A stretch of 64,000 bases of DNA from the NCBI GenBank assembly GCA_034414595.1, contig DAOULY010000002.1:248001-312000 (forward strand), written 5' to 3'. The position numbers and the translations under genes were made by a program. This document shows, piece by piece, positions 35,562 through 43,822 of this stretch (its first letter is position 1; each line of letters starts with the position of its first letter). Origin of the DNA: DAOULY01 sp034414595 (GTDB lineage: Bacteria > Chloroflexota > Dehalococcoidia > SZUA-161 > JAUWZY01). A model generated the notes under the pieces. That model searched no databases. It was not told the origin of the DNA and saw only the letters and a list, made by a program, of their open reading frames with translations.

Positions 35562-38261
35562 ATGGCCAAAGAGAACTTGCTCTTGCTTTTCGATGGACAT
35601 GCCATCGTTCATCGTGCCTTCCATGCCCTGCCTTCCCTTTCCGTGACCAAGACTGGAGAGCCCACCGGAGCAGTCTATGGCTTTGCCAGCATGCTGCTCA
35701 AAGTTCTTAACGAGATCAAACCATCTCACTGGGCAATTGCCTTCGACAGCGCAGCGCCCACGTTCAGACACACGGAATTCGAAGCCTACAAGGCCCAGCG
35801 TCCCAAGGCCCCTGATGAACTCGTTGTCCAGTTCAAACGAGTTCATGACCTCGTCCGCTCCTTCAACATCCCCATCTATGAAGTGTCCGGCTATGAGGCC
35901 GATGATATTCTGGGAACCCTCTCTCGCCAGGCCAGCGAGCAGGGCATCGACACTATAATCGTAACCGGCGACCTCGATACTTTGCAGCTCGTGTCATCCC
36001 ATACCCGGGTGCTCACCCCACGCCCCGGGAGGACATTCAGCGACACCATGCTCCACGATGAGGAAGCTGTGAGGAAGCGGTATGATATCGAGCCGCAGCA
36101 AATCCCCGACTTCAAGGGATTGAAGGGGGATCCCTCGGACAATATCCCGGGCGTCCCCGGCATCGGCGAGAAGACCGCGACGAAGCTCGTTCATCAATTC
36201 GGTAGCATCGAGGCCATGTACCTAAGGATCGAGGAGATCGACCAGCCCAAGATCCGAGAGGCATTGAAAGCCAACGAGCAGGCAGCCAAGCAGAGTAAGA
36301 AACTGGCCACCATCGTCGATGTCCCCATCACTTTGGAGCTTCCGCAGTGCCATGTCAACTATGATCGGGGCAAAGTGCTGGAGCTGTTCCGGGAGCTCGA
36401 ATTTTCCAGCCTGCTGCCCAAGCTCCCCGAGGTGCTGGCCCAGAAGCCGGTGCCGAAGGCGATGGAATTGGCCACTCGCTACCAAATTGTGGACACACCG
36501 GAGGCTTTCCAAGAGCTGATGGCTGCGTTGTCAGCGGCAAAACCCGTGGTCATCGATGTCGAGACCACGGGAAAGGAGGCCAGACGCGCCGAACTGGTGG
36601 GCATTGCTCTGTCCACAGAGCCGGGGCAGGCGTGGTATGTTCCAGTGGGACATAGGTCGGCCGACCACCAGTTGCCCCTGCCCTCGGTCATTGAGCAGCT
36701 CAAGCCCGTCCTCGAAGATGACAAAATCGCCAAGATGGCACATAACGGCAAGTATGACATGACTGTGCTCGCCAGCTATGATGTGGGGCTTAGGAACCTC
36801 GAATTCGACACCATGATTGCCGCCTATCTACTTGGTGAGAAGGCGTTGGGGCTCAAGCCTCTGGCCTTCGACAGGCTGGGAATCGAGATGACGCCGATAA
36901 CCGCGCTCATCGGCACCGGGTCCAAGCAAATTTCGATGGCCCAAGTCGGCGTTCCCCAGGCAGCCCAATATGCCTGTGCTGACGCCGATATCTGCGGTCG
37001 GCTGAGAGAACTCCTGCAACAGGAACTTCAAGAGCAAGGGCTATGGCGGCTGTTCACTGAGGTGGAGATGCCCCTGCTCCCGGTGTTGTTTCGCATGGAG
37101 CAAAACGGCGTAGCCCTTGATACCGCCCCGCTCAGAGACATGTCCCAAAGTATGGGAAAGGAGATGGCGCGGATAGAAGCCGAGATCTACAACTGCGCCG
37201 GTCACAGGTTTAATATAAACTCTTCACAGCAGCTCGGCTCCGTCCTCTTCGACGAACTCAACCTGCCCCGGTCCCGCAGAACCAAAAGCGGCTACTCCAC
37301 AGATGCCTCAGTCCTGGAGGGGCTCAAGGGAACCCATCCCATGGTGGCGCTGCTCCTCAACTACCGACAGCTGACCAAGCTGAAATCTACCTATATCGAT
37401 GCCCTCCCAGCCCTGCTCGATCCCAAGACAGGCCGGGTTCACACCAACTTTAACCAGACAGGCACCACCACAGGAAGGCTATCCTCAAGTGAGCCCAATC
37501 TGCAGAACATACCGGTACGCACCACGGAGGGACTTAGCATCAGGCAGGCGTTCATCGCCGAGGGCCGTTCCTTGCTCTTGGCCGCTGACTACTCCCAGAT
37601 CGACCTCCGCGTTATGGCACATCTGTCTCAAGACCCAGGTCTGCGCACCGCCTTCAATCGCGAGGAGGATATCCACGCCGCTACTGCGTCTCAGGTCTTT
37701 GGCGTTCCTCTTCACCAGGTGACCCCGGAGCAGCGAAGGGTGGCCAAGACGGTCAACTTCGGCATTATCTATGGGATGAGCGAGTGGGGTCTGGAACAGG
37801 CCACTGAGCTTTCCCGAGAAGAAGCAGCTCAGTTCATCAACGCCTATTTCCAGAAATACGCGGGAGTAAAGATTTATCTCGAGGCCACTAAGGACCAGGC
37901 CAGAGAGAAGGGCTATGTTCATACACTGCTGGGGCGGCGGCGATATATCTCCGAGATCAACTCCACCAACGCTCAGGTGAGGCAAGCCGCGGAGCGCATG
38001 GCGGTGAACATGCCGGTGCAGGGAACAGCAGCCGATATCATCAAGCTGGCCATGATTGAAATCCAGAAGAAGATGGACAAGCTGCGGCTGAAGAGCAAGA
38101 TGATTCTCCAGGTGCATGACGAGCTATTGTTCGAGGTCCCGGAGGAAGAGCTCACTGAGGTGAAACAGCTGGCTCTGGAGATAATGCCCAGCGCTTTGAT
38201 CTTGAGCGTGCCGCTGAAGGTCGATGTCAAGGTGGGCAAGAGGTGGGGCGAGATGGAATAA
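35562..38261 (+). CDS. polA: DNA polymerase I
   Basis: 899 residues. N-terminal 5'-3' exonuclease (about 1-290) with LLFDGHAIVHRAFHAL and the GLKGDPSDNIPGVPGIGEKTA helix-hairpin-helix. The 3'-5' exonuclease (about 315-495) appears active: Asp332 and Glu334 in IDVETTG, HNGKYD, and YACADADICG. The polymerase domain has motif A Asp676 (DYSQIDLRV), motif B RRVAKTVNFGIIYG, and motif C Asp853/Glu854 (VHDELLFE). Many Gram-positive-side PolA proteins have lost proofreading residues, so retention is notable. Confidence 0.95.
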   Translation: MAKENLLLLFDGHAIVHRAFHALPSLSVTKTGEPTGAVYGFASMLLKVLNEIKPSHWAIAFDSAAPTFRHTEFEAYKAQRPKAPDELVVQFKRVHDLVRSFNIPIYEVSGYEADDILGTLSRQASEQGIDTIIVTGDLDTLQLVSSHTRVLTPRPGRTFSDTMLHDEEAVRKRYDIEPQQIPDFKGLKGDPSDNIPGVPGIGEKTATKLVHQFGSIEAMYLRIEEIDQPKIREALKANEQAAKQSKKLATIVDVPITLELPQCHVNYDRGKVLELFRELEFSSLLPKLPEVLAQKPVPKAMELATRYQIVDTPEAFQELMAALSAAKPVVIDVETTGKEARRAELVGIALSTEPGQAWYVPVGHRSADHQLPLPSVIEQLKPVLEDDKIAKMAHNGKYDMTVLASYDVGLRNLEFDTMIAAYLLGEKALGLKPLAFDRLGIEMTPITALIGTGSKQISMAQVGVPQAAQYACADADICGRLRELLQQELQEQGLWRLFTEVEMPLLPVLFRMEQNGVALDTAPLRDMSQSMGKEMARIEAEIYNCAGHRFNINSSQQLGSVLFDELNLPRSRRTKSGYSTDASVLEGLKGTHPMVALLLNYRQLTKLKSTYIDALPALLDPKTGRVHTNFNQTGTTTGRLSSSEPNLQNIPVRTTEGLSIRQAFIAEGRSLLLAADYSQIDLRVMAHLSQDPGLRTAFNREEDIHAATASQVFGVPLHQVTPEQRRVAKTVNFGIIYGMSEWGLEQATELSREEAAQFINAYFQKYAGVKIYLEATKDQAREKGYVHTLLGRRRYISEINSTNAQVRQAAERMAVNMPVQGTAADIIKLAMIEIQKKMDKLRLKSKMILQVHDELLFEVPEEELTEVKQLALEIMPSALILSVPLKVDVKVGKRWGEME

Positions 38262-38311
38262 AAGCGCATGGCTTTGAAGATGCAGATAACCTGAGACCAA
38301 TTGGTTGAAAG

Positions 38312-39127
38312 ATGCCAGAACTGCCCGAGGTAGAGACGATAAAGAACGACTTGGCCCCGAGGATAGCGGGCTGTCGATTCACCGGCGTCACCCTTCTCGC
38401 CCCACAAATGGTGCGCCGACCAGCGCCGGAGAGCCTCGGCCCCCAGCTCGTCGGTAAAACCATCCGAGAGGTAGCAAGGAGGGGCAAATATCTCATTTTC
38501 CGCCTGAGCAGTGGTGAGGCGCTGCTGCTGCATCTGAGGATGAGCGGCTCGCTGCTGCTGAAGCCCGGCCCCGGTGAAGTTGCCCCCTACACCAGGGCCA
38601 TATTGAATCTGGATAGCGGGCTGGAGCTCCATTTCTGTGACCGACGCAAGCTGGGCACGATTGAGCTGGTGCCAGATGAAGCCGAAGTCAATGGAAAGCT
38701 GGGGCCAGAGCCGTTGGACGAAAACTTCACCAGAGAAGTCTTGGGCCATCGCCTGCGCGGGCGCAAGGCACCGATCAAAGCCGTGCTCTGCGACCAGACG
38801 GTGCTCGCCGGCATTGGCAACATGTATGCCGATGAGGCCCTGTTCTCAGCCCGTATCCATCCCCTCAGGCCAGCAGGAGCACTTTCCCGAGATGAGATAG
38901 CGCGACTGCACCAAGCCATCGTAGAGGTGCTGAAGGCCGCCATCGGCAACCGTGGCGCCACCATCAGCGATTATCGCCGCCCTACTGGTGAGACGGGCAA
39001 TCAACAGGATAAATTCCGTGTTGCCCATCGCGGCAGACAACCCTGCCCCGTTTGTGGCACATCTATCCAGCGCATCCCGATCAGGAATCGGGGCACCTAT
39101 TTCTGCCCCCGCTGCCAAGTGCTGTAG
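38312..39127 (+). CDS. mutM: Formamidopyrimidine-DNA glycosylase
   Basis: 271 residues. The N-terminal PELPEVETIK provides the Pro2 Schiff-base nucleophile and Glu3; RRGKYLIFRL holds the conserved Lys; the helix-two-turn-helix LAGIGNMYADEALF and the C-terminal zinc finger (CPVC...CPRC) are intact. It removes 8-oxoguanine and ring-opened purines. It follows polA by 50 bases, a common repair pairing. Confidence 0.95.
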   Translation: MPELPEVETIKNDLAPRIAGCRFTGVTLLAPQMVRRPAPESLGPQLVGKTIREVARRGKYLIFRLSSGEALLLHLRMSGSLLLKPGPGEVAPYTRAILNLDSGLELHFCDRRKLGTIELVPDEAEVNGKLGPEPLDENFTREVLGHRLRGRKAPIKAVLCDQTVLAGIGNMYADEALFSARIHPLRPAGALSRDEIARLHQAIVEVLKAAIGNRGATISDYRRPTGETGNQQDKFRVAHRGRQPCPVCGTSIQRIPIRNRGTYFCPRCQVL

Positions 39128-39299
39128 CACCGAACTACCCCTATCCGGATTAGGTAGTTGCTCAAGTCCAGGTTGGATTATTGCTGTAAAAATATTAGGC
39201 GACTATCCCTTTATACCACGGATGAGTTAGGCGCATGATATAATATAGGGTAGTTGTATTCCAATTATTCATTTATTTGCAAACCACCAAGGGGTAAGA

Positions 39300-40070
39300 G
39301 TGGGAGCATCTATACAAGCCTACTTCGATGGTAGCGGGGAATCAAATAATTCAGAAGCCCGTTTTCTCACTCTTGCTGGTTACGTAGGGACTCCTGATGC
39401 ATGGCGTGAATTTGAGCAGCGATGGGAGAAAGTATTGCAACGTAATAATTGTTCTTATTTGCACATGCGAGAAGCTATGTGGCTAAAAGGAGAATTTGCA
39501 GGTTGGACGGATGACCGTGTGTATAGATTATTAGCTGATTTGTTCAATGAATGTCTCTCTCCCATAGGTCGGGAGAACTTTAAGAACCAGTTTTATGGGG
39601 CATCGTGTACGGTGAACTTGGCAGATTACAGGGAGGTCCATAATGAGATTCCCGAATTGAAAGAACCAGAGGCCATTTGCGTAGACTCTGTTGTAAAAAT
39701 AGCATTAAGGGCTCTACCAGAAAATCGCAACTTACCATTCGGTAAAGAAGGGACGGTAGAACTATTCTTTGATAAGAACGAACCATTCATGCACAAGGTG
39801 AATAGGGTATGGACAAGAAGGCCTCGTAATAAATTAGGACACCTATTGAGATTAGTCAGTCATATTGAGAGTGCTGACTCACATGATGTTCCAGGTCTTC
39901 AGGCAGCAGATTTCCTAGCCTGGAGTACAAATCGTTACCATACACATGGGCTGAGTGACAGATTTGGTGCTTTCGCTGGTGTAAGCCGTGTGCTTGCGAC
40001 ACCAACCTATGAACGTTATTATGATTACAAGCGGTTCAGAAAGGAATTTAAAAAGGTAACTATCCCCTGA
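39300..40070 (+). CDS. DUF3800 protein (RNase H-like fold)
   Basis: 256 residues from GTG 39300. The start IQAYFDGSGE with conserved acidic residue, the LRLVSHIESADSHDVPGLQAADFLAW block with a second acidic pair, and the length are those of DUF3800, a family predicted to have an RNase H-like nuclease fold and often found in mobile or defence contexts. It is clearly more AT-rich than its flanks (polA-mutM and greA) and has its own TATAAT at 39239-39244, so it looks inserted. Its function is unproven. Confidence 0.8.
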   Translation: MGASIQAYFDGSGESNNSEARFLTLAGYVGTPDAWREFEQRWEKVLQRNNCSYLHMREAMWLKGEFAGWTDDRVYRLLADLFNECLSPIGRENFKNQFYGASCTVNLADYREVHNEIPELKEPEAICVDSVVKIALRALPENRNLPFGKEGTVELFFDKNEPFMHKVNRVWTRRPRNKLGHLLRLVSHIESADSHDVPGLQAADFLAWSTNRYHTHGLSDRFGAFAGVSRVLATPTYERYYDYKRFRKEFKKVTIP

Positions 40071-40230
40071 AGCCAAGTATGGCTACTCTTCTAAGATTTT
40101 CTTTGAAACTATTACCCAGTCAGTCTTAGCCTTGGTTGGCCTATAAAATGGGGTAGGGTCACCCTCAACCAACATTAGGTTCATTATAGCATTATATATC
40201 AAAGTGCCCCATCCCAAGATTACAGGGGCT

Positions 40231-40258
40231 TTACAAGAACTAGGACATGTATTATAAT
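40231..40258 (+). promoter_or_regulatory. Promoter of greA
   Basis: TTACAA at 40231-40236, a 16-base spacer and a perfect TATAAT at 40253-40258. It predicts transcription from about 40265 with a 70-90-base leader carrying the hairpin at 40286-40316. Confidence 0.55.
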
Positions 40259-40285
40259 TAGCTCAAACAAAAAGGCAATAGATGG

Positions 40286-40316
40286 CTGAGAGTTGGCCCA
40301 CACTCTCAGTCTTTTT
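40286..40316 (+). terminator. Intrinsic terminator/attenuator in the greA leader
   Basis: Stem CTGAGAGT paired with ACTCTCAG around an 8-base loop, extended by a G-T and a G-C pair, followed by TCTTTTT. It is a proper intrinsic terminator shape. It lies downstream of the predicted greA promoter and 22 bases before the greA start, so it could attenuate greA as well as end upstream transcripts. Confidence 0.65.
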
Positions 40317-40338
40317 GAATTAGCTCGGGAGGATGGAG

Positions 40339-40806
40339 ATGGCACGGGAAAAGGTCTATCTCACTGAAGAAGGTCTGGCCAACCTGAAGTCAGAGCTGGA
40401 TTACTTGTACACAGTGCGCCGCCAGGAGGTCGCAGAGCGCATACAGAAGTCCAAGGACCTCAGCGATACTGTGGACAACGCCGAGTATGAGGATGCCAAG
40501 AACGAGCAGGCCTTCGTCGAGGGTCGCGTCCGAACCCTGGAGAAGATGATCAAGAATGCCATGGTCATTTCCCACGAGGGAAGTGCAGAGCGAGTGAAAC
40601 TAGGCTCTGAGGTTACAGTGCAGAACCAGGATGGAGAGAAAGAGCACTATATTATAGTGGGCAGCGCTGAGGCCAATCCCAGCGAGGGCAAGATCTCCAA
40701 CGAATCGCCTGTTGGCAAGGTCTTGCTCGAAAAGCAACCCGGCGACGAGGTCGAGGTCCGAACCCCGGGAGGGGTGTTCAAGCTGAAGATCCTGACCATA
40801 GCATGA
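40339..40806 (+). CDS. greA: Transcription elongation factor GreA
   Basis: 155 residues: N-terminal coiled coil (about 1-75) with the acidic tip DTVDNAEYEDAKNEQ that reaches the RNA polymerase active site, and a C-terminal FKBP-like domain ending VFKLKILTIA. GreA stimulates cleavage of backtracked transcripts. ATG 40339 has GGGAGG at 6 bases; the in-frame ATG 40333 abuts the site and is unlikely. It is followed 9 bases on by lysS. Confidence 0.93.
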   Translation: MAREKVYLTEEGLANLKSELDYLYTVRRQEVAERIQKSKDLSDTVDNAEYEDAKNEQAFVEGRVRTLEKMIKNAMVISHEGSAERVKLGSEVTVQNQDGEKEHYIIVGSAEANPSEGKISNESPVGKVLLEKQPGDEVEVRTPGGVFKLKILTIA

Positions 40807-40815
40807 GTCAGCATT

Positions 40816-42291
40816 ATGCCAGCCAAGGAAACGGACACCACCGAGCAGCGCCTACAAAAGCTCGACAGGACTAAGGCTCAAGGCATCGACCCATACCCGC
40901 ACCGCTATCGCCGCACTTGTAATATCAAAGATGCGTTAGCCCTATTCCAGCAGCAACAGGGCGACGCCGCTGAGCCGGGTTCGATGCGCCTTGCCGGCCG
41001 CATCGTAGCCAGCCGCTCCATGGGCAAAGCCACCTTCCTCGACATCAGGGATAGCTCGGGCAAGGTCCAGGTCTACCTGCGCCAAGACCTCCTCGGCGAT
41101 AAGTATCAAAGCCTCCGCGATTTCGATATCGGCGACTTCATCGGCGTCGAGGGCCATCTATTTCGGACCCGCACTGGAGAGATAACCATCGAGTCCTCCG
41201 ATTTCACCATGCTCAGCAAATCCCTACGCCCACTTCCTGAGAAGTGGCATGGCCTGGCTGATGTCGAGAAGCGCTACCGGCAGAGATATCTGGACCTTAT
41301 CGCCAACGAAGAGGCCAGAGGTATCTTCGCCCTGAGGAGCAAGGTCATCGCCACCATGCGCCATTTCCTCGAAGGGCAGGGGTTCATCGAGGTTGAGACC
41401 CCAATACTGCAGCCGCTGGCCGCTGGCGCCATGGCACGACCCTTTGCTACCCATCACCACACCCTGGAGCGTGACTTGTATCTGCGCATCGCCCTTGAGC
41501 TCTACCTGAAGCGCCTTATCATCGGCGGCCTGGACAAGGTCTACGAGATCGGGCGCGTCTTCCGCAACGAGGGCATCTCCACCAGGCACAATCCCGAATT
41601 CACCATGCTGGAAAGCTACGAGGCCTACGCCGACTATAACGACGTCATGGACATGGTCCAGGACATGGTTTTATATATCGCCCGGGAAGTCCTGGGGCAG
41701 ACCGAGATCGAATTCGGCGGCAACACCATCGACCTTTCCCCACCCTGGCCCCGTATCGCCCTGCGTGACGCTATTAAGAAAGAGTGTGGCATCGACTTCG
41801 AGCAATACCCCGAGGAGGACTCTCTACGCCAGGCCATGGAGGCCATTGGGGTCGATACTGGGGAGATCAGAAGCTGGGGTAAGCTCGTGGACAAGCTGCT
41901 ATCTTCCTTCGTGGAACCAAATCTGATCCAGCCGACTTTCGTCCTGGACTATCCTGTGGAGATATCGCCCCTGGCCAAGAGGAAGCCAGAGAATGAGCGT
42001 CTGGTGGAGCGTTTCGAAGCCTTTATCGGCGGCATGGAGATCGCCAACGCCTTCACCGAGCTCAACAACCCAGCGGAGCAGCGCCAGCGCCTTCAAGAGC
42101 AGCAGAAACTGCGTGAGCTTCTGGGCGATGAGGAGGTGGAGCGCATTGACGAGGATTTCCTGCTGGCCTTAGAGTACGGCATGCCCCCTACCGGTGGATT
42201 GGGAGTGGGAATAGACCGACTGGTGATGCTGCTCACCGGACAGCAGTCGATCCGAGACGTAATCCTGTTCCCGCAACTGAGGACGAAGTAG
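40816..42291 (+). CDS. lysS: Lysyl-tRNA synthetase, class II
   Basis: 491 residues. N-terminal OB-fold anticodon-binding domain (about 50-145), then the class II core: motif 1 FIEVETPILQP, motif 2 FRNEGISTRHNPEFTMLESYEAY, motif 3 GGLGVGIDRLVMLL. Normal family length. Sits between greA and serS in one transcription unit. Confidence 0.95.
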   Translation: MPAKETDTTEQRLQKLDRTKAQGIDPYPHRYRRTCNIKDALALFQQQQGDAAEPGSMRLAGRIVASRSMGKATFLDIRDSSGKVQVYLRQDLLGDKYQSLRDFDIGDFIGVEGHLFRTRTGEITIESSDFTMLSKSLRPLPEKWHGLADVEKRYRQRYLDLIANEEARGIFALRSKVIATMRHFLEGQGFIEVETPILQPLAAGAMARPFATHHHTLERDLYLRIALELYLKRLIIGGLDKVYEIGRVFRNEGISTRHNPEFTMLESYEAYADYNDVMDMVQDMVLYIAREVLGQTEIEFGGNTIDLSPPWPRIALRDAIKKECGIDFEQYPEEDSLRQAMEAIGVDTGEIRSWGKLVDKLLSSFVEPNLIQPTFVLDYPVEISPLAKRKPENERLVERFEAFIGGMEIANAFTELNNPAEQRQRLQEQQKLRELLGDEEVERIDEDFLLALEYGMPPTGGLGVGIDRLVMLLTGQQSIRDVILFPQLRTK

Positions 42292-42292
42292 T

Positions 42293-43675
42293 ATGCACGA
42301 CATCAAGCTGATCCGCCAAGATCCCGACTTTGTCCGCGACTCGCTGCTCAAGAAAGGCGCTGATGCCGCGGCCATCGACGACATCCTGCGCCTCGACGAA
42401 CAGCGACGCAAGTTGCTTACAGAGGTAGAAAGCTTGCGAGCTGAGCAGAACCAATTGAGCAAGTTGGTGGGGTTATTTAAGACAGCCAAATCCGATGATG
42501 ATTTACAAGATAAGATTAAGAGCCTTGTGGAGACAAGCAAGGATCAGACGGAGCCAACATGGGTTCGCCTCCTAGCGGGGGGAGCATTAACAGTAGTTGA
42601 GATTGTCGAAGAACTGAAGAAAAAGAGCGCTGAGACAGCTACTCAAATTCAGGACAAGGAACAGCATGTGCCCAAGGTTGAAAAGGATCTTAACAATCTC
42701 CTGCTCGACTTGCCCAACCTGGTGCATGAGAGCGTCCCTCTGGGACAGGATGAGAGCGAAAACGTTATCCACCACGACTGGGGCCAGCACAAGGAGGTCT
42801 CGTTCCAGCCCTTACCCCACTGGGAGCTGGGGGAGAAGCTGGGCATCATCGACTTCGACCGGGGAGTCAAGCTTTCCGGCTCCCGATTCTACGTGCTCAA
42901 AGGGCTCGGCTCCAGGCTGGAGCGAGCGCTCATCGAGTTCATGCTCGACCTTCATACAAGGGAGCATGGCTACACCGAGGTGGCCACCCCGTATCTGGTG
43001 CGGCGCCAGGTCATGGAGGGCACCGGACAGCTACCCAAGTTCGAGGAGGAACTCTACCGCTGCGACGCTGACGACCTGTTCCTCATTCCCACCTCTGAGG
43101 TCTCGGTGGTCAACCTGCACCGTGATGAGATCCTGGAGCCCGGGGCACTGCCCCTGTACTACACCTGCTATAGCGCCTGCTTTCGCCGCGAGGCCGGGGC
43201 CGCGGGCCGGGATACCCGAGGGGTAACTCGAGTGCACCAATTCGACAAAGTGGAGCTGGTCAAGTTCACCGAGCCCGAAGCCTCCTATGAGGAGCTGGAC
43301 AAGCTGGTGGCAGACGCCGAGGATGTGCTGCAAAGGCTGGAGATCCCCCATCGCGTCACCCTGCTCTGCAGCGGCGATCTGGGCTTCGCCTCCACCAAGA
43401 CCTACGATATCGATGCCTGGTGCCCCGGTCAGGACAAATACGTCGAGGTCTCATCGTGCAGCAATTGCGAGTCCTTCCAGGCACGGCGGGCCAATATCCG
43501 CTACCGGCCTGCGCCAAAGGCCAAGCCTGAGTTTGCCCATACCCTGAACGGAAGCGGAATAGCTGTCGGCCGCACCTTCGCCGCTGTTCTGGAGAACTAC
43601 CAACAACCGGATGGCAGCGTAATCGTGCCCGAGGTGCTGCGTCCTTATATGGGAGGGATTGATGTCATTTCCTGA
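42293..43675 (+). CDS. serS: Seryl-tRNA synthetase with extended coiled-coil arm
   Basis: 460 residues, about 30 longer than usual. Catalytic core is standard class II: motif 2 CFRREAGAAGRDTRGVTRVHQF, motif 3 GSGIAVGRTFAAVLENYQ. The extra length lies in the N-terminal tRNA-binding arm, roughly residues 58-105, where the ordinary helical hairpin is replaced by LFKTAKSDDDLQ... and a hydrophobic stretch WVRLLAGGALTVVEIV before the helix resumes. The inserted DNA (about 42465-42605) is AT-richer than the flanks. Conserved LPNLVHESVPLG follows normally. The start overlaps the region right after the lysS stop. Confidence 0.92.
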   Translation: MHDIKLIRQDPDFVRDSLLKKGADAAAIDDILRLDEQRRKLLTEVESLRAEQNQLSKLVGLFKTAKSDDDLQDKIKSLVETSKDQTEPTWVRLLAGGALTVVEIVEELKKKSAETATQIQDKEQHVPKVEKDLNNLLLDLPNLVHESVPLGQDESENVIHHDWGQHKEVSFQPLPHWELGEKLGIIDFDRGVKLSGSRFYVLKGLGSRLERALIEFMLDLHTREHGYTEVATPYLVRRQVMEGTGQLPKFEEELYRCDADDLFLIPTSEVSVVNLHRDEILEPGALPLYYTCYSACFRREAGAAGRDTRGVTRVHQFDKVELVKFTEPEASYEELDKLVADAEDVLQRLEIPHRVTLLCSGDLGFASTKTYDIDAWCPGQDKYVEVSSCSNCESFQARRANIRYRPAPKAKPEFAHTLNGSGIAVGRTFAAVLENYQQPDGSVIVPEVLRPYMGGIDVIS

Positions 43676-43743
43676 TGTCAGCGGGCATCTTGGCACACCC
43701 TACCTGCTAAATAAGCTGAACCGCTTCTACTCTCACATATATG

Positions 43744-43772
43744 TTGCTTAAATGGAAAGGACGGATTATAAT
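43744..43772 (+). promoter_or_regulatory. Promoter of the acyl-CoA mutase operon
   Basis: TTGCTT at 43744-43749, a 17-base spacer and a perfect TATAAT at 43767-43772, about 50 bases before the mutase ATG. Confidence 0.6.
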
Positions 43773-43822
43773 TATTCTACCCTCATGAAATGCACAAGTC
43801 TTAAACAGAGGAGGTGGCCTAA

